From Streptomyces niger (GTDB taxonomy: Bacteria; Actinomycetota; Actinomycetes; Streptomycetales; Streptomycetaceae), in contig NZ_JOFQ01000018.1 in NCBI RefSeq assembly GCF_000718305.1, positions 1 to 64,000 on the forward strand: a DNA stretch of 64,000 nt. The letters run 5' to 3'. Below are positions 1-8,283 of this stretch, one piece after another. How positions within the stretch are numbered: the stretch's first letter is position 1; each line of letters begins with the position of its first letter. The notes under the pieces are model-generated. The model ran no database searches and was not told where the DNA came from. It saw only the letters and a program-made list of their open reading frames with translations. A program made the translations under genes and the position numbers.

Positions 1-400
1 TCAGATCCTTGCGGTTCCGATTTTCGCCGGTGCGTTTCGGCCTTTCGGCTTCTTCGCGGTTCCAACCTTACCAGATCCGCTTCGCGTTTCCGGCCCCTGT
101 TGGAGCGGGGTTGCTTTCCGGTCCGGCCCTTTCGAGCTTTTCCTTCCGGCGCTTCCGACTTTACCAGATCCTCGTCCGCGTCCTGCTTCTCGAAAGTCGC
201 AGTCGACTCGGATTTGTTTCCGATTCCCTGTCGGTGGGCCCGCCGTAAAGCTTCAGCTTTTGCTGGGCTTTTCGGCGTGACCACCACTTTAGCGGCTTCC
301 CTTGATTGCTCATAATCGGCGTCGACCAGGTCGGACCGAAACAGCCGGAGCCTGATTTTCGACATCGCGAAAATGACCCGGTTGAGGGAGTCGTTCGAAG
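1..400 (-). promoter_or_regulatory. rRNA operon promoter/leader region (leftward; 16S gene outside window)
   Basis: No protein gene is convincing here, and base composition is less G+C-rich than the neighbours. On the minus strand a motif of the form GGATCTGGTAAAGTCGGA recurs. The -10-like hexamers TAAAGT, TAAAGT and TAAGGT lie (reverse complement) at 286-291, 158-163 and 65-70, and a further truncated copy (GGATCTGA) runs off the window at 1-8. Between them are A-rich runs such as CCGGAAAGCAACC. This matches my recollection of Streptomyces 16S rRNA upstream regions, which carry several tandem promoters and a processed leader. The inference is that transcription runs leftward into a 16S-23S-5S operon just before base 1. 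Canonical -35 boxes are not obvious. An alignment to a known rrn leader would settle it. Confidence 0.72.
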
Positions 401-486
401 TGATGGTTGTGCCGCCTGCGGCGTGCGCCCATAGCGCTGCCCGTCTCAAGCGGCTCGGGCTACGTTACGGGCATGCTACGGCGGAG

Positions 487-1137
487 TCAAGCAGCCCTGG
501 TCCGGCGCTTCCGCGGCACGTGCGCGCGGTACGGGCTGACCGTCGGGTCGCCCTCGATCCAGAAGCGCCAGGGGTGGGTCGCGCCCTCGCCGCCGACGCC
601 TGTGCGCGGGCCGTTCCGTATCCGGCCCCGGTCCGCAGGCGTGCCCGTCAGGACGGAGAGCGGCGCTTCGGGGCCCGCACACACGTCCGTGCCGTTCAGC
701 TGCCGGTCGATGGCGAGGCCGGTGGCCAGCCGGGCAGGTCCTTGGGCCAGTTCAGTGGTGCGGCGGGACTTCGGGCGGCGCTCCGCCACCTGGTCCGTGC
801 CGGAGAGCACCTCGCCGGCGCGGAGCAGGACACCGCTCGCGTAGCCGTCGGGGCCGCAGACCAGGTTGAGGCTGAACCACATGCCGTAGATGAAGTACAC
901 GTACGCGTGACCGGGCGGACCGAACATCGATGCGTTCCGCTCCGTGCGGCCGCGGTAGGCGTGCGAGCCGGGGTCGTTCTCACCGTCGTACGCCTCGACC
1001 TCCGTGAGGCGCAGCTCGACGGGGCCCTCCGGCGTGTTGCGCACCAGAGTGCGGCCGAGCAGGTCGGGAGCTACTTCGAGTACGGGGCGGTCGAAGAATG
1101 TCCGCGGGAGCGGCATTCGTGTGGCTTCGGAGGTCAT
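487..1137 (-). CDS. DNA-3-methyladenine glycosylase (AAG/MPG family)
   Basis: 216-residue base-excision repair enzyme that flips out and removes alkylated or deaminated purines. The AAG fold motifs are intact: LTEVEAYDG near residues 44-52, where Glu48 and Tyr50 match the catalytic Glu and intercalation-site Tyr of human AAG, followed by [25 protein letters not shown] sequence near residues 68-88 and [12 protein letters not shown] near 129-140. Length is typical for bacterial members (about 200 residues). It is a single gene, separated from the rRNA promoter region by about 90 bp, and runs in the same direction as the rRNA operon. The first ATG is taken as the start. No truncation or odd residues were seen. 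Confidence 0.93.
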   Translation of the reverse strand: MTSEATRMPLPRTFFDRPVLEVAPDLLGRTLVRNTPEGPVELRLTEVEAYDGENDPGSHAYRGRTERNASMFGPPGHAYVYFIYGMWFSLNLVCGPDGYASGVLLRAGEVLSGTDQVAERRPKSRRTTELAQGPARLATGLAIDRQLNGTDVCAGPEAPLSVLTGTPADRGRIRNGPRTGVGGEGATHPWRFWIEGDPTVSPYRAHVPRKRRTRAA

Positions 1138-1352
1138 GCGTTCCCAGGGTAGTGGACCTCCGCGCGTTTCTTATGGGGTGCCGGTGTGGCCCGTGAGCAC
1201 CGCGTCTTGGCAGGGTGTGGGCATGCGGCGGCCGGCCGCCGGGGGAACCGCCGTACGCCGTTTCGCGTTCGTAGGGGGCGAACCCGGACCGGGCGGGCTC
1301 GTCGCGGCCGGAGAACTACGGACATCAGGCGCGTGCCTGGGGAGGACGATCA

Positions 1353-2135
1353 ATGGGGTTCAAGAAGCTGCTGGCGAGTCTGGGTGCGGGGGGCGCGTCC
1401 GTGGAGACGGTGCTCTTCGAGGAGAACGTCGTGCCCGGCGGCGTCGTGCAGGGTGAGGTGCGCATCCAGGGCGGGTCGGTCGCGCAGCAGATCGAGGGCC
1501 TGTCGGTCGGTCTGCAGGCCCGGGTCGAGGTCGAGGGGCAGGACCAGGAGTACAAGCAGGACATCGAGTTCACCCGGCAGAAGCTGGGTGGCGCCTTCGA
1601 GGTGCAGGCCGGCGCCACGCACACCGTGCCGTTCGGGCTGGAGATTCCGTGGGAGACGCCGGTCACGATGTTCCTCGGGCAGCACCTGCACGGGATGAAC
1701 GTCGGCGTCACCACGGAGCTGGCGATCGCCCGTGCGGTCGACTCGGGTGACCTCGATCCGGTGAACGTGCACCCGCTGCCGGCGCAGCAGGCGATCCTGG
1801 ACGCCTTCGGGCAGCTCGGGTTCCGCTTCAAGAGTGCGGACCTGGAGCGCGGGCACATTCGGGGCACGCGGCAGAAGCTGCCCTTCTACCAGGAGATCGA
1901 GTTCTTCGCGCCGCAGCAGTACCGGGGCCTGAACCAGGTCGAGCTGTCCTTCGTGGCGGACGACCGGGCGATGGACGTCGTCCTGGAGATGGACAAGAAG
2001 CCGGGGCTGTTCACCGAGGGCAGCGACACCTACCGCGCCTTCGAGGTCGGGCTGCACGACTTCCAGAACACGGACTGGGCGGCGTACCTGAACCAGTGGC
2101 TGGCCGAGGTCGGCGGCAAGCGCAACTGGTTCTGA
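1353..2135 (+). CDS. spo0M: Spo0M-family sporulation-control protein
   Basis: 260-residue arrestin-fold protein. The N-terminal [21 protein letters not shown], the [13 protein letters not shown] stretch and the closing region with [16 protein letters not shown] are characteristic of Spo0M/SpoOM proteins of Bacillus and actinomycetes, which influence sporulation and, in Bacillus, stress and motility phenotypes. The protein is soluble, with no signal peptide or membrane segment. The ATG is preceded by GGGGAGGA with good spacing. It is monocistronic and is followed after 130 bp by a PEBP gene on the same strand. Its biochemical activity is not known for the family. Confidence 0.9.
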   Translation: MGFKKLLASLGAGGASVETVLFEENVVPGGVVQGEVRIQGGSVAQQIEGLSVGLQARVEVEGQDQEYKQDIEFTRQKLGGAFEVQAGATHTVPFGLEIPWETPVTMFLGQHLHGMNVGVTTELAIARAVDSGDLDPVNVHPLPAQQAILDAFGQLGFRFKSADLERGHIRGTRQKLPFYQEIEFFAPQQYRGLNQVELSFVADDRAMDVVLEMDKKPGLFTEGSDTYRAFEVGLHDFQNTDWAAYLNQWLAEVGGKRNWF

Positions 2136-2265
2136 GCCGCGGCGGCCGCGGCGTACCGATGTCCGGCGCGCGGGCATGAGTTCCCGCCGGGCCGGGCACC
2201 GGTTTCGTCGCGAAGAGGTTCTAACCTGGCCGGACGGTCTCCGAACGCGATCAGGAGGTGTCGAA

Positions 2266-2805
2266 GTGTCCGAGCAGAAGCGCCGGCCGCTCCCGCACGA
2301 CTTTCATCCGCAGGTGCCCTCGTTCACGGTGGTGAGCGACGATCTGCAGGAGGGCGGGACGCTGGCGGACGCCCAGGTGTTCAGCGCGGGGAACACCTCG
2401 CCGCACCTGCGGTGGGAGGGTGCCCCGGAGGGCACCGGAAGCTACGCCGTCACCTGCTTCGACCCGGACGCGCCGACCGGCAGCGGTTTCTGGCACTGGT
2501 CGGTGTTCGACATCCCGGCGTCGGTGACGGAGCTGCCTGCCGGTGCGGGCTCCGGTGACATGAAGGGCCTGCCCGAGGGCGCGGTCCACGTACGCAACGA
2601 CTACGGGACGCGGGACTTCGGGGGCGCTGCGCCGCCGCCCGGTGACGGCCCGCACCGGTACGTCTTCACGGTGTACGCGGTGGACCAGGAGAAGCTCGGT
2701 CCGGACGCGGACGCCTCGCCCGCCGTGGTGGGCTTCAACCTGCGGTTCCACACGCTGGGCCGGGCCCAGCTGATCGGCGAGTACGAGATCCCCGCCGAGG
2801 GGTGA
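2266..2805 (+). CDS. YbhB/YbcL family phosphatidylethanolamine-binding-like protein
   Basis: 179 residues from the GTG at 2266, which is preceded by AGGAGGT at 2253-2259. Upstream in-frame codons lack such a site. PEBP/RKIP-fold signatures include [17 protein letters not shown], the conserved [13 protein letters not shown] (residues about 70-82, the anion-binding pocket) and [11 protein letters not shown] near 128. E. coli YbhB and YbcL are the closest described relatives. Their role is unclear; ligand binding or kinase modulation has been proposed. There is no signal peptide, so it is cytoplasmic. Nothing around it suggests a specific partner. Confidence 0.9.
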   Translation: MSEQKRRPLPHDFHPQVPSFTVVSDDLQEGGTLADAQVFSAGNTSPHLRWEGAPEGTGSYAVTCFDPDAPTGSGFWHWSVFDIPASVTELPAGAGSGDMKGLPEGAVHVRNDYGTRDFGGAAPPPGDGPHRYVFTVYAVDQEKLGPDADASPAVVGFNLRFHTLGRAQLIGEYEIPAEG

Positions 2806-3262
2806 CGCGGGCTCGTCCGTAATTCCGTTGCGCCCCGGCGCCCCGGATCGCACAGTGGTGTTCGGCCGACGGTTGCCACATGGCCGTCGGGCAGTCGGCA
2901 CCGCAGTGGCGGGGGCGGCGGGGCGCAGGTGTGTCGCCCGCCGTCTGCCGGAGTCCGCTTCGTGTCGGATGTCCGCGCCGGCTGCCGTGGGCGCTCCGGG
3001 TCTCTGTCACGGGGGACGAGGCCCGGAGCGTCCTCTTGCTTTTCCTTCTTCCCGCGCCACTCCCTCGCCGCTCACTCCCTTCACCTCTCCCCTCGTCTCT
3101 CCCCTCGCCTCACGTCTCCCTTCCCGGTTCGCCGTTCGTTCGTTTTCCGCTCACCCGTCATCTCCTTTGCGGCATACGGAAATTGCGTTGTCCAGGGGAT
3201 CACTGGAACTGCACAGTGGAGCCACTTCGCCGAGCGGCGGACGGATGCGGGAGGTGGTCGGG
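2806..3262. other. Intergenic region with long polypyrimidine stretch
   Basis: 457 bp without a supportable gene. The + strand from about 3037 to 3165 is strongly C/T-rich (runs such as CTTTTCCTTCTTCCCG and CTCCCCTCGTCTCTCCCCTC), with purines almost confined to the other strand. The segment just before the HNH gene (3166-3262) is less biased and probably holds its promoter, but I could not identify clear -35/-10 boxes. Confidence 0.6.
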
Positions 3263-3766
3263 ATGCGCGAGACGCTGGTCCTCAATGCAAGCTTCGAGCC
3301 GCTGTCGACGGTGTCGCTGCGGCGTGCGGTGGTGCTGGTCATGCAGGACAAGGCCGTGGTCGAGCAGGCCCACCCGGGGCTCCGTCTCCGGGCCGCTTCG
3401 CTGGAGCTTCCGGTGCCGCAGGTGATCAGGCTCAGCAGGTACGTACGGGTGCCGTTCCGAAGACAGGCGCCGTGGTCGCGGCGGGGTGTGCTGGTGCGGG
3501 ACCAGCACCGCTGCGCGTACTGCGGGCGGCGTGCGACGACGGTGGACCACGTGGTGCCGCGGGCGCACGGTGGCGGTGACACCTGGCTGAATACGGTCGC
3601 CTCGTGTGCCGAGGACAACCACCGCAAGGCGGACCGTACGCCGGAGCAGGCGGGGATGGAGCTGCTGAAGCGGCCGTTCGTGCCGACGCCGGCGGACGCG
3701 ATGCTGGCGGCGCTGGGCGGGTCCGCTCGGGAGGAGCTGCCGGACTGGCTGGTGCAGACGGCGTAG
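3263..3766 (+). CDS. HNH endonuclease family protein
   Basis: 167 residues, starting at the ATG preceded by GGGAGG with 7-nt spacing (3249-3254); a second in-frame ATG lies at 3245. The N-terminus (RETLVLNASFEPLSTVSLRRAV) and the C-terminal HNH/zinc-ribbon are those of the widespread actinobacterial HNH protein. Visible elements are CAYCG (about residues 92-96), DHVVPRAHGGGD, where the first HNH His lies, the central Asn in WLNTVASC, and NHRKADR, the metal-binding His. An additional Cys in ASC pairs with the CxxC for structural zinc. The family is predicted to cut DNA, but the cellular substrate is unknown. A perfect hairpin lies directly downstream. Confidence 0.88.
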   Translation: MRETLVLNASFEPLSTVSLRRAVVLVMQDKAVVEQAHPGLRLRAASLELPVPQVIRLSRYVRVPFRRQAPWSRRGVLVRDQHRCAYCGRRATTVDHVVPRAHGGGDTWLNTVASCAEDNHRKADRTPEQAGMELLKRPFVPTPADAMLAALGGSAREELPDWLVQTA

Positions 3767-3789
3767 CGCCGGCGCACTGGTGCATGCGT

Positions 3790-3815
3790 GGGGGTGCGGG
3801 GAGACCCGCACCCCC
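3790..3815 (+). terminator. Hairpin terminator after the HNH gene
   Basis: Perfect 11-bp stem (GGGGGTGCGGG / CCCGCACCCCC) with a GAGA loop, 24 bp after the HNH stop. A few T residues follow. It lies between convergent genes, so it may also stop leftward transcription from the TSUP gene. Confidence 0.8.
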
Positions 3816-3935
3816 TTCGTCGTGCGCGTACTGCCCGGCTCCGTCGTCCATGTACTGCCCGCCTCCGTCGTCCGCGTACTACCCGGACTCCGCCGCCCGC
3901 GTACCGCCCGGCCTCGTCGTTCGTGCGCTGCTCAG
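3815..3935. repeat. Five degenerate 24-bp tandem repeats
   Basis: Units at 3815-3838, 3839-3862, 3863-3886, 3887-3911 (25 bp) and 3912-3935. Consensus is close to CTCCGTCGTCCGCGTACTGC plus CCGG. The last unit runs into the stop codon of the TSUP gene. The repeats fill the gap between the convergent HNH and TSUP genes. There are no spacers, so this is not a CRISPR array. Confidence 0.8.
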
Positions 3936-4699
3936 CGCAGCAGCAGCTGCGCGATGGCCACGAGGCCGACGGCGACGATGACGCCGCGCAGGACGGTGGG
4001 CGGCAGCCGGCGGCCGATCTTCGCGCCGATCTGGCCGCCGAGCGCGGAGCCGACGGCGATCAGGACGACGGCGGTCCAGTCGAAGTCGGCGACGAAGAGG
4101 AAGAAGATCGCGGCGACGCCGTTGACGAACAACACGAGCACGTTCTTGAGGCCGTTGATGCGCTGCAGGTCCTCGTCGAGCAGCAGGCCCATCAGGGAGA
4201 TGTACAGGACGCCCTGGGCGGCGCCGAAGTAGCCGCCGTAGGCGCTGGCGAGCAGCAGCCCGACCAGGAGGCCGAGGCCGCCGTCGCGGTGCGGGGTGGT
4301 GCCGTTGCGGGCGCGGCGGGCCTTGACCGCGGCGGAGAGCCGGGGCTGCAGGACGACGAGGACGAGCGCGACGGCGATGAGTGCGGGCACGATCGCGTCG
4401 AAGGCGTCGGAGGGCAGGGCGAGCAGCAGGACGGCGCCGGTCAGGCCGCCTACGAGGGCGGCGCCGCCGAAGCGGACGACGCGGCGGCGCTGGCCGCGCA
4501 GCTCGCGCCGGTAGCCGATGGCGCCGCTGATGGTGCCCGGTACGAGGCCGAGGTTGTTGGAGACGTTGGCGGTGATGGGCGGCAGGCCGACGCCGAGCAG
4601 TACGGGGAAGGTGATGAGGGTCCCGGACCCGACGACGGCGTTGATGGCGCCCGCGCCCATCCCGGCGGCGAGGACGGCGAGCGCTTCCCAGACGGTCAT
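3932..4699 (-). CDS. TSUP (TauE/SafE) family sulfite exporter-like membrane protein
   Basis: 255 residues, with about eight hydrophobic segments in two similar halves. TSUP-type motifs are present: GAINAVVGSGTLITFP in the first half and SAYGGYFGAAQGVLYISLM in the second. The family exports sulfite, sulfoacetate or other small organic acids by an ion gradient; the substrate here is unknown. The start ATG has AGGGG upstream. It is followed by a 24-bp tandem repeat tract at its 3-prime end and is not part of an operon that would name a substrate. Confidence 0.87.
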   Translation of the reverse strand: MTVWEALAVLAAGMGAGAINAVVGSGTLITFPVLLGVGLPPITANVSNNLGLVPGTISGAIGYRRELRGQRRRVVRFGGAALVGGLTGAVLLLALPSDAFDAIVPALIAVALVLVVLQPRLSAAVKARRARNGTTPHRDGGLGLLVGLLLASAYGGYFGAAQGVLYISLMGLLLDEDLQRINGLKNVLVLFVNGVAAIFFLFVADFDWTAVVLIAVGSALGGQIGAKIGRRLPPTVLRGVIVAVGLVAIAQLLLR

Positions 4700-4802
4700 G
4701 CCGAACCCCTGGCGCGTGATCGATGCGTCATGAACCGATCATGCAACAGGGGCGCGGTGGGTGTGCTGTGGGACCACGGTCCGAGACGGCCGCGGTGGGG
4801 CG

Positions 4803-5735
4803 TCAGTCGATCGGCGGCTGCTGGCGGGGCGGGGCCGCCGGGGCGGCGGGGGCGCCGCCGCCCGGGGTGAAGCTGTTGATGGCGCCGCCCAGGCCCTTGA
4901 GCGCGTCGCCGATCTCGCTGGGCACGATCCAGAGCTTGTTGGCGTCGCCCTCGGCGATCTTCGGGAGCATCTGGAGGTACTGGTAGGAGAGCAGCTTCTG
5001 GTCCGGGTCACCGGCGTGGATGGACTCGAAGACCGTACGGATCGCCTGGGCCTCACCCTCGGCGCGCAGGGCCGCGGCCTTGGCCTCACCTTCGGCGCGC
5101 AGGATGGCGGACTGCTTCTCACCCTCGGCGCGGAGGATCTCGGACTGCCGGACACCCTCGGCCTGGAGGATCGCGGCGCGCTTGTCACGGTCGGCGCGCA
5201 TCTGCTTCTCCATCGAGTCCTGGATGGAGGTCGGCGGCTCGATGGCCTTGAGCTCGACGCGGTTGACGCGGATGCCCCACTTGCCGGTGGCCTCGTCCAG
5301 GACGCCGCGGAGCGCCGCGTTGATCTCCTCGCGGGAGGTCAGGGTGCGCTCCAGGTCCATGCCGCCGATGATGTTGCGGAGCGTGGTGACGGTGAGCTGC
5401 TCGATCGCCTGGATGTAGCTGGCGACCTCGTACGTCGCGGCGCGCGCGTCGGTCACCTGGTAGTAGATGACCGTGTCGATGTTCACGACCAGGTTGTCCT
5501 GGGTGATGACCGGCTGCGGCGGGAACGGGACGACCTGTTCACGCAGGTCGATGCGGTTCCGGATGGAGTCGATGAACGGCACGACGATGTTCAGGCCCGC
5601 GTTCAGGGTGCGGGTGTAGCGGCCGAACCGCTCCACGATGGCGGCGCTGGCCTGCGGAATGACCTGGATCGTCTTGATGAGTGCGACGAACACCAGCACC
5701 ACCAGGATGATCAGGACGATGATGATCGGTTCCAC
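4803..5735 (-). CDS. SPFH/Band 7 (stomatin-like, slipin) protein
   Basis: 310 residues. An N-terminal membrane anchor (residues 2-20, very hydrophobic) is followed by a Band 7 domain with ERFGRYTRTLNAGLN and VVPFIDSIRNRIDLREQ, then DARAATYEVASYIQAIEQL and NRVELKAIEPP. A heptad-like helical stretch after residue 185 repeats ILRAEGEKQSA-type units four to five times, ending AIRTVFESIHAG. Such proteins form oligomeric rings on the membrane and scaffold functional microdomains. The GTG start follows GGGGAGCC. The NfeD gene lies 130 bp upstream on the same strand, which is the classical NfeD-slipin pairing. The C-terminus is Gly/Ala/Pro-rich. Confidence 0.92.
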   Translation of the reverse strand: MEPIIIVLIILVVLVFVALIKTIQVIPQASAAIVERFGRYTRTLNAGLNIVVPFIDSIRNRIDLREQVVPFPPQPVITQDNLVVNIDTVIYYQVTDARAATYEVASYIQAIEQLTVTTLRNIIGGMDLERTLTSREEINAALRGVLDEATGKWGIRVNRVELKAIEPPTSIQDSMEKQMRADRDKRAAILQAEGVRQSEILRAEGEKQSAILRAEGEAKAAALRAEGEAQAIRTVFESIHAGDPDQKLLSYQYLQMLPKIAEGDANKLWIVPSEIGDALKGLGGAINSFTPGGGAPAAPAAPPRQQPPID

Positions 5736-5865
5736 AGTGGCTCCCCGTGTCCCTTTCGTAGCTGTCGGCCGGTCCCGCCCGGCGTGTCGGTGATCGAGTC
5801 TTTCAGAGACTCACCCTTCGTGCAGGCCATTCTCCGGGCCCGCACGGGTCAGTTGATCAAGGCCG

Positions 5866-6291
5866 TCACATCACGACGGCAGTTGCTCCCTCGATGTCCA
5901 CGACGTCCACTTTCTGTCCTGGCTCGTAGACCTGCCCCTCGTCCAGCGCGCGTGCGGACCAGACCTCGCCGTTCAGCTTGATCCGCCCCCCGCCGGAGCT
6001 GTCTACCCGCTCCAGGACGGTGGCCTGGCGGCCTTTCAGGGCGTCGACGCCGGAGGCCATGCCGGGCCGCCTGGAGCGGGCGCGGTTGGCGATCGGGCGG
6101 ACGACGGCGACCAGCGCGACCGAGACGGCAGCGAAGACGATGACCTGCATCACCGTGCCGCCGCCGAGGGCGGCCACCACGGCACCGGCCACAGCGCCGA
6201 CCGCGAACATCCCGAATTCGGGCATCGCGGTGACGACGAGAGGAATACCCAGCCCTACGGCGGCGATGAGCCACCACACCCATGCATCCAC
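5866..6291 (-). CDS. NfeD-family membrane protein
   Basis: 141 residues. Three to four N-terminal membrane segments (about 5-75) are followed by a soluble OB-fold NfeD domain (about 88-141) with GRQATVLERVDSSGGGRIKLNGEVWSA-type sequence and a hydrophobic end. This is the short NfeD1b type without the ClpP-like protease domain. NfeD proteins interact with SPFH partners, and the stomatin-like gene follows on the same strand after 130 bp. The intergenic spacing leaves room for a separate promoter, but co-expression is likely. Confidence 0.88.
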   Translation of the reverse strand: MDAWVWWLIAAVGLGIPLVVTAMPEFGMFAVGAVAGAVVAALGGGTVMQVIVFAAVSVALVAVVRPIANRARSRRPGMASGVDALKGRQATVLERVDSSGGGRIKLNGEVWSARALDEGQVYEPGQKVDVVDIEGATAVVM

Positions 6292-6406
6292 GGTGTCATG
6301 GTAGATCGGCGGACGGCATCGCGGACAGGGTGCGATCGATCGCGGCCGGATCGTGCGGGGCTTTTCGGCCCCGACCGCGCGCCGGGGCCCTACGCCACGT
6401 CAACCG

Positions 6407-7216
6407 TCAGGCGAGCGGCAGGCCTTGGGCCGTCCAGCGGTCGCCGTTGCGCTCGACGACCAGCGGGAGGCCGAAGCAGCGCGAGAGGTTGCTGGAGGTC
6501 AGCTCCAGGTCGATGGGGCCGGCGGCGAGCACCTTGCCCTGACGGATCATCAGGACGTGGGTGAAGCCCGGCGCGATCTCCTCGACGTGGTGCGTAACCA
6601 TGATCATCGACGGCGCGAACGGGTCACGGGCGAGCCTGCCGAGCCGGCGTACGAGGTCCTCGCGGCCGCCGAGGTCCAGGCCCGCGGCCGGCTCGTCCAG
6701 CAGGAGCAGTTCGGGGTCGGTCATCATCGCGCGGGCGATGAGGGTCCGCTTGCGCTCGCCCTCGGAGAGGGTGCCGAACTTCCGGTCGAGGTACGGGGTC
6801 ATGCCCAGCCGGTCGAGGAAGGCGCGGGCGCGCTGCTCGTCGACCTCGTCGTAGTGCTCCTGCCAGGTGGCGGTCATGCCGTACGCGGCGGTGAGCACGG
6901 TCTGCAGCACGGTCTGGCGGCGCGGCAGCTTGTCGGCGAGCGCGATGCCGGCCATGCCGATGCGCGGCCGGAGGTCGAAGACGTCGACCTTGCCGAGGGT
7001 CTCGCCCAGGATCGTGCTGGTCCCCGTGGTCGGGAAGACGTAGCTGGAGGCGACGTTCAGGAGGGTGGTCTTGCCGGCGCCGTTCGGGCCCAGGATCACC
7101 CAGCGCTCTCCCTCCTTCACCGACCAGGAGACCTGGTCCACCAGAGCCCGGCCCTCGCGGACCACGGATACGTCCACCAGCTCCAGAACATCGCTCATGA
7201 GCGCGTTGTCTCCCAT
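6407..7216 (-). CDS. ABC transporter ATP-binding protein (stand-alone)
   Basis: 269 residues with all nucleotide-binding motifs: Walker A GPNGAGKTT (about 45-53), Q-loop region, signature LSEGERKR (about 150-157) followed by LIARAMM, Walker B LLLLDEPA (about 169-176) and the His switch MVTHHVEE. No permease is encoded beside it. The closest type is the ModF/PhnK-like single-domain ATPases of actinomycetes, so the transported substrate cannot be named. An alternative ATG (7198, MSDVLELVDVS) has GGGAG upstream and may be the true start. The neighbour on the + strand is divergent. Confidence 0.86.
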   Translation of the reverse strand: MGDNALMSDVLELVDVSVVREGRALVDQVSWSVKEGERWVILGPNGAGKTTLLNVASSYVFPTTGTSTILGETLGKVDVFDLRPRIGMAGIALADKLPRRQTVLQTVLTAAYGMTATWQEHYDEVDEQRARAFLDRLGMTPYLDRKFGTLSEGERKRTLIARAMMTDPELLLLDEPAAGLDLGGREDLVRRLGRLARDPFAPSMIMVTHHVEEIAPGFTHVLMIRQGKVLAAGPIDLELTSSNLSRCFGLPLVVERNGDRWTAQGLPLA

Positions 7217-7305
7217 TGCATCTCGGTCCTCGCGTGCACCTGTAGGCGCAGCCCCCCTGCAAACCTACGCCACCCATTGTCAGTGCCTGTCCTTAGGCTG
7301 GGTCC

Positions 7306-8097
7306 ATGCTCGATGAACCTCGCTCAGGACGGTTGGCCGCGTGGGGAAATGCCCTTTTGGCCGGGCTTGTCCCACCTGATGATGCAGCAACGCGAATCGC
7401 GGAGGGTGACGCGGTGCACCGTGTCGCCGGGCTGCCCGGCGAATCGAGGCCGGTGGGGCTGACGCTCGCGCTGGGCCGGCTGCGGGCGCTGGGCGCGACC
7501 GGTCTGCGGGTGGCGCTGCCGGTGCCGGGCCACCCCCTGGGGCTGAGCGGACCGCCGGAGTTCAATGCGCGGGCGCTGGCGGCGGAGGAGGCGGTGACCG
7601 CCTGCGGGGTGGCGCTGGGGCTGGTGCCGGAGGTGTACGAGGCCGGGCCCGAGGGCGATGTGCACGTCGAGGTCGTATGGCAGTGCATGGCCATCCGGGA
7701 CGCGCCGCCGGCCGACGTGCCCTCGCTGGGCGAGGCGGAGCGGGAGCTGGCGCAGGCGCTGCGGGAGGCGACGGAGCTGCTGGCGAAGCTGGACGTGGCC
7801 GGATCCGGACCGGTCGCCCAGGCGGCGCTGGACGCGTACCGGGCACGTGCGGAAGCCGGCCGGCAGCTGCTGGCCCCCGGGTACCCGCCGCGGGCCGTGC
7901 GGGTGCTGGAGCTGGCGCAGAAGGTGGGGGCGCTGATCGGCATCGCCCAGGGATCCGGCGGGGACGAGCACGGTGCGGCCGTCAGCTCCTCACAGATCGC
8001 GGCGCGGGCGGAAGCGCTCCGTCCGGTGGAGCGGACGGCCCGGCGGGCCCAGGTGGCGGCGTACAACGCGTTCGTGGAGGAGCGGATGACCCCGTAG
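7306..8097 (+). CDS. Conserved actinobacterial protein of unknown function
   Basis: 263 residues, soluble, no recognised domain. The N-terminal half (residues about 1-115) has a hydrophobic alternation ending in EVVWQCMAIRDAPPADVPSL. The C-terminal half is mostly alpha-helical and alanine-rich (EAERELAQALREATELLAKL), with a likely coiled-coil. The ATG has no clear ribosome site. TAGGCT at 7294-7299, just upstream, could act as a -10 box for a leaderless transcript. It is divergent from the ABC ATPase gene. I do not recognise the function. Confidence 0.7.
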   Translation: MLDEPRSGRLAAWGNALLAGLVPPDDAATRIAEGDAVHRVAGLPGESRPVGLTLALGRLRALGATGLRVALPVPGHPLGLSGPPEFNARALAAEEAVTACGVALGLVPEVYEAGPEGDVHVEVVWQCMAIRDAPPADVPSLGEAERELAQALREATELLAKLDVAGSGPVAQAALDAYRARAEAGRQLLAPGYPPRAVRVLELAQKVGALIGIAQGSGGDEHGAAVSSSQIAARAEALRPVERTARRAQVAAYNAFVEERMTP

Positions 8098-8160
8098 GGG
8101 CCGGTTTCTCCGACGGGAGCCGTGGGCCTGCGTACGCGGCCGGGTGCGGCGCCGCGGGGG

Positions 8161-8272
8161 CTGCTCGCGCAGTTCCCCGCGCCCCTGAGGCGGCGGCTAC
8201 GCGCCGCGGCCTGCCCGGTCGGACGGCCGGGTACGCCACCGTCCTGGTTGCTCGCGCAGTTCCCCGCGCCCG
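8161..8272. repeat. Two copies of a Streptomyces dispersed intergenic motif
   Basis: TGCTCGCGCAGTTCCCCGCG followed by CCC occurs at about 8162-8184 and again at about 8249-8271, in the gap between convergent genes. A third copy in the other orientation lies near 39819-39839. This GCGCGGGGAACTGCGCGA-type element is common between Streptomyces genes, often beside terminator-like hairpins. Confidence 0.75.
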
Positions 8273-8283
8273 TTGCAGGGGCG

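Noticed and set aside
3815..3935. CRISPR-like repeat array
   Set aside because: Repeats are directly adjacent with no spacers and no cas genes are present.
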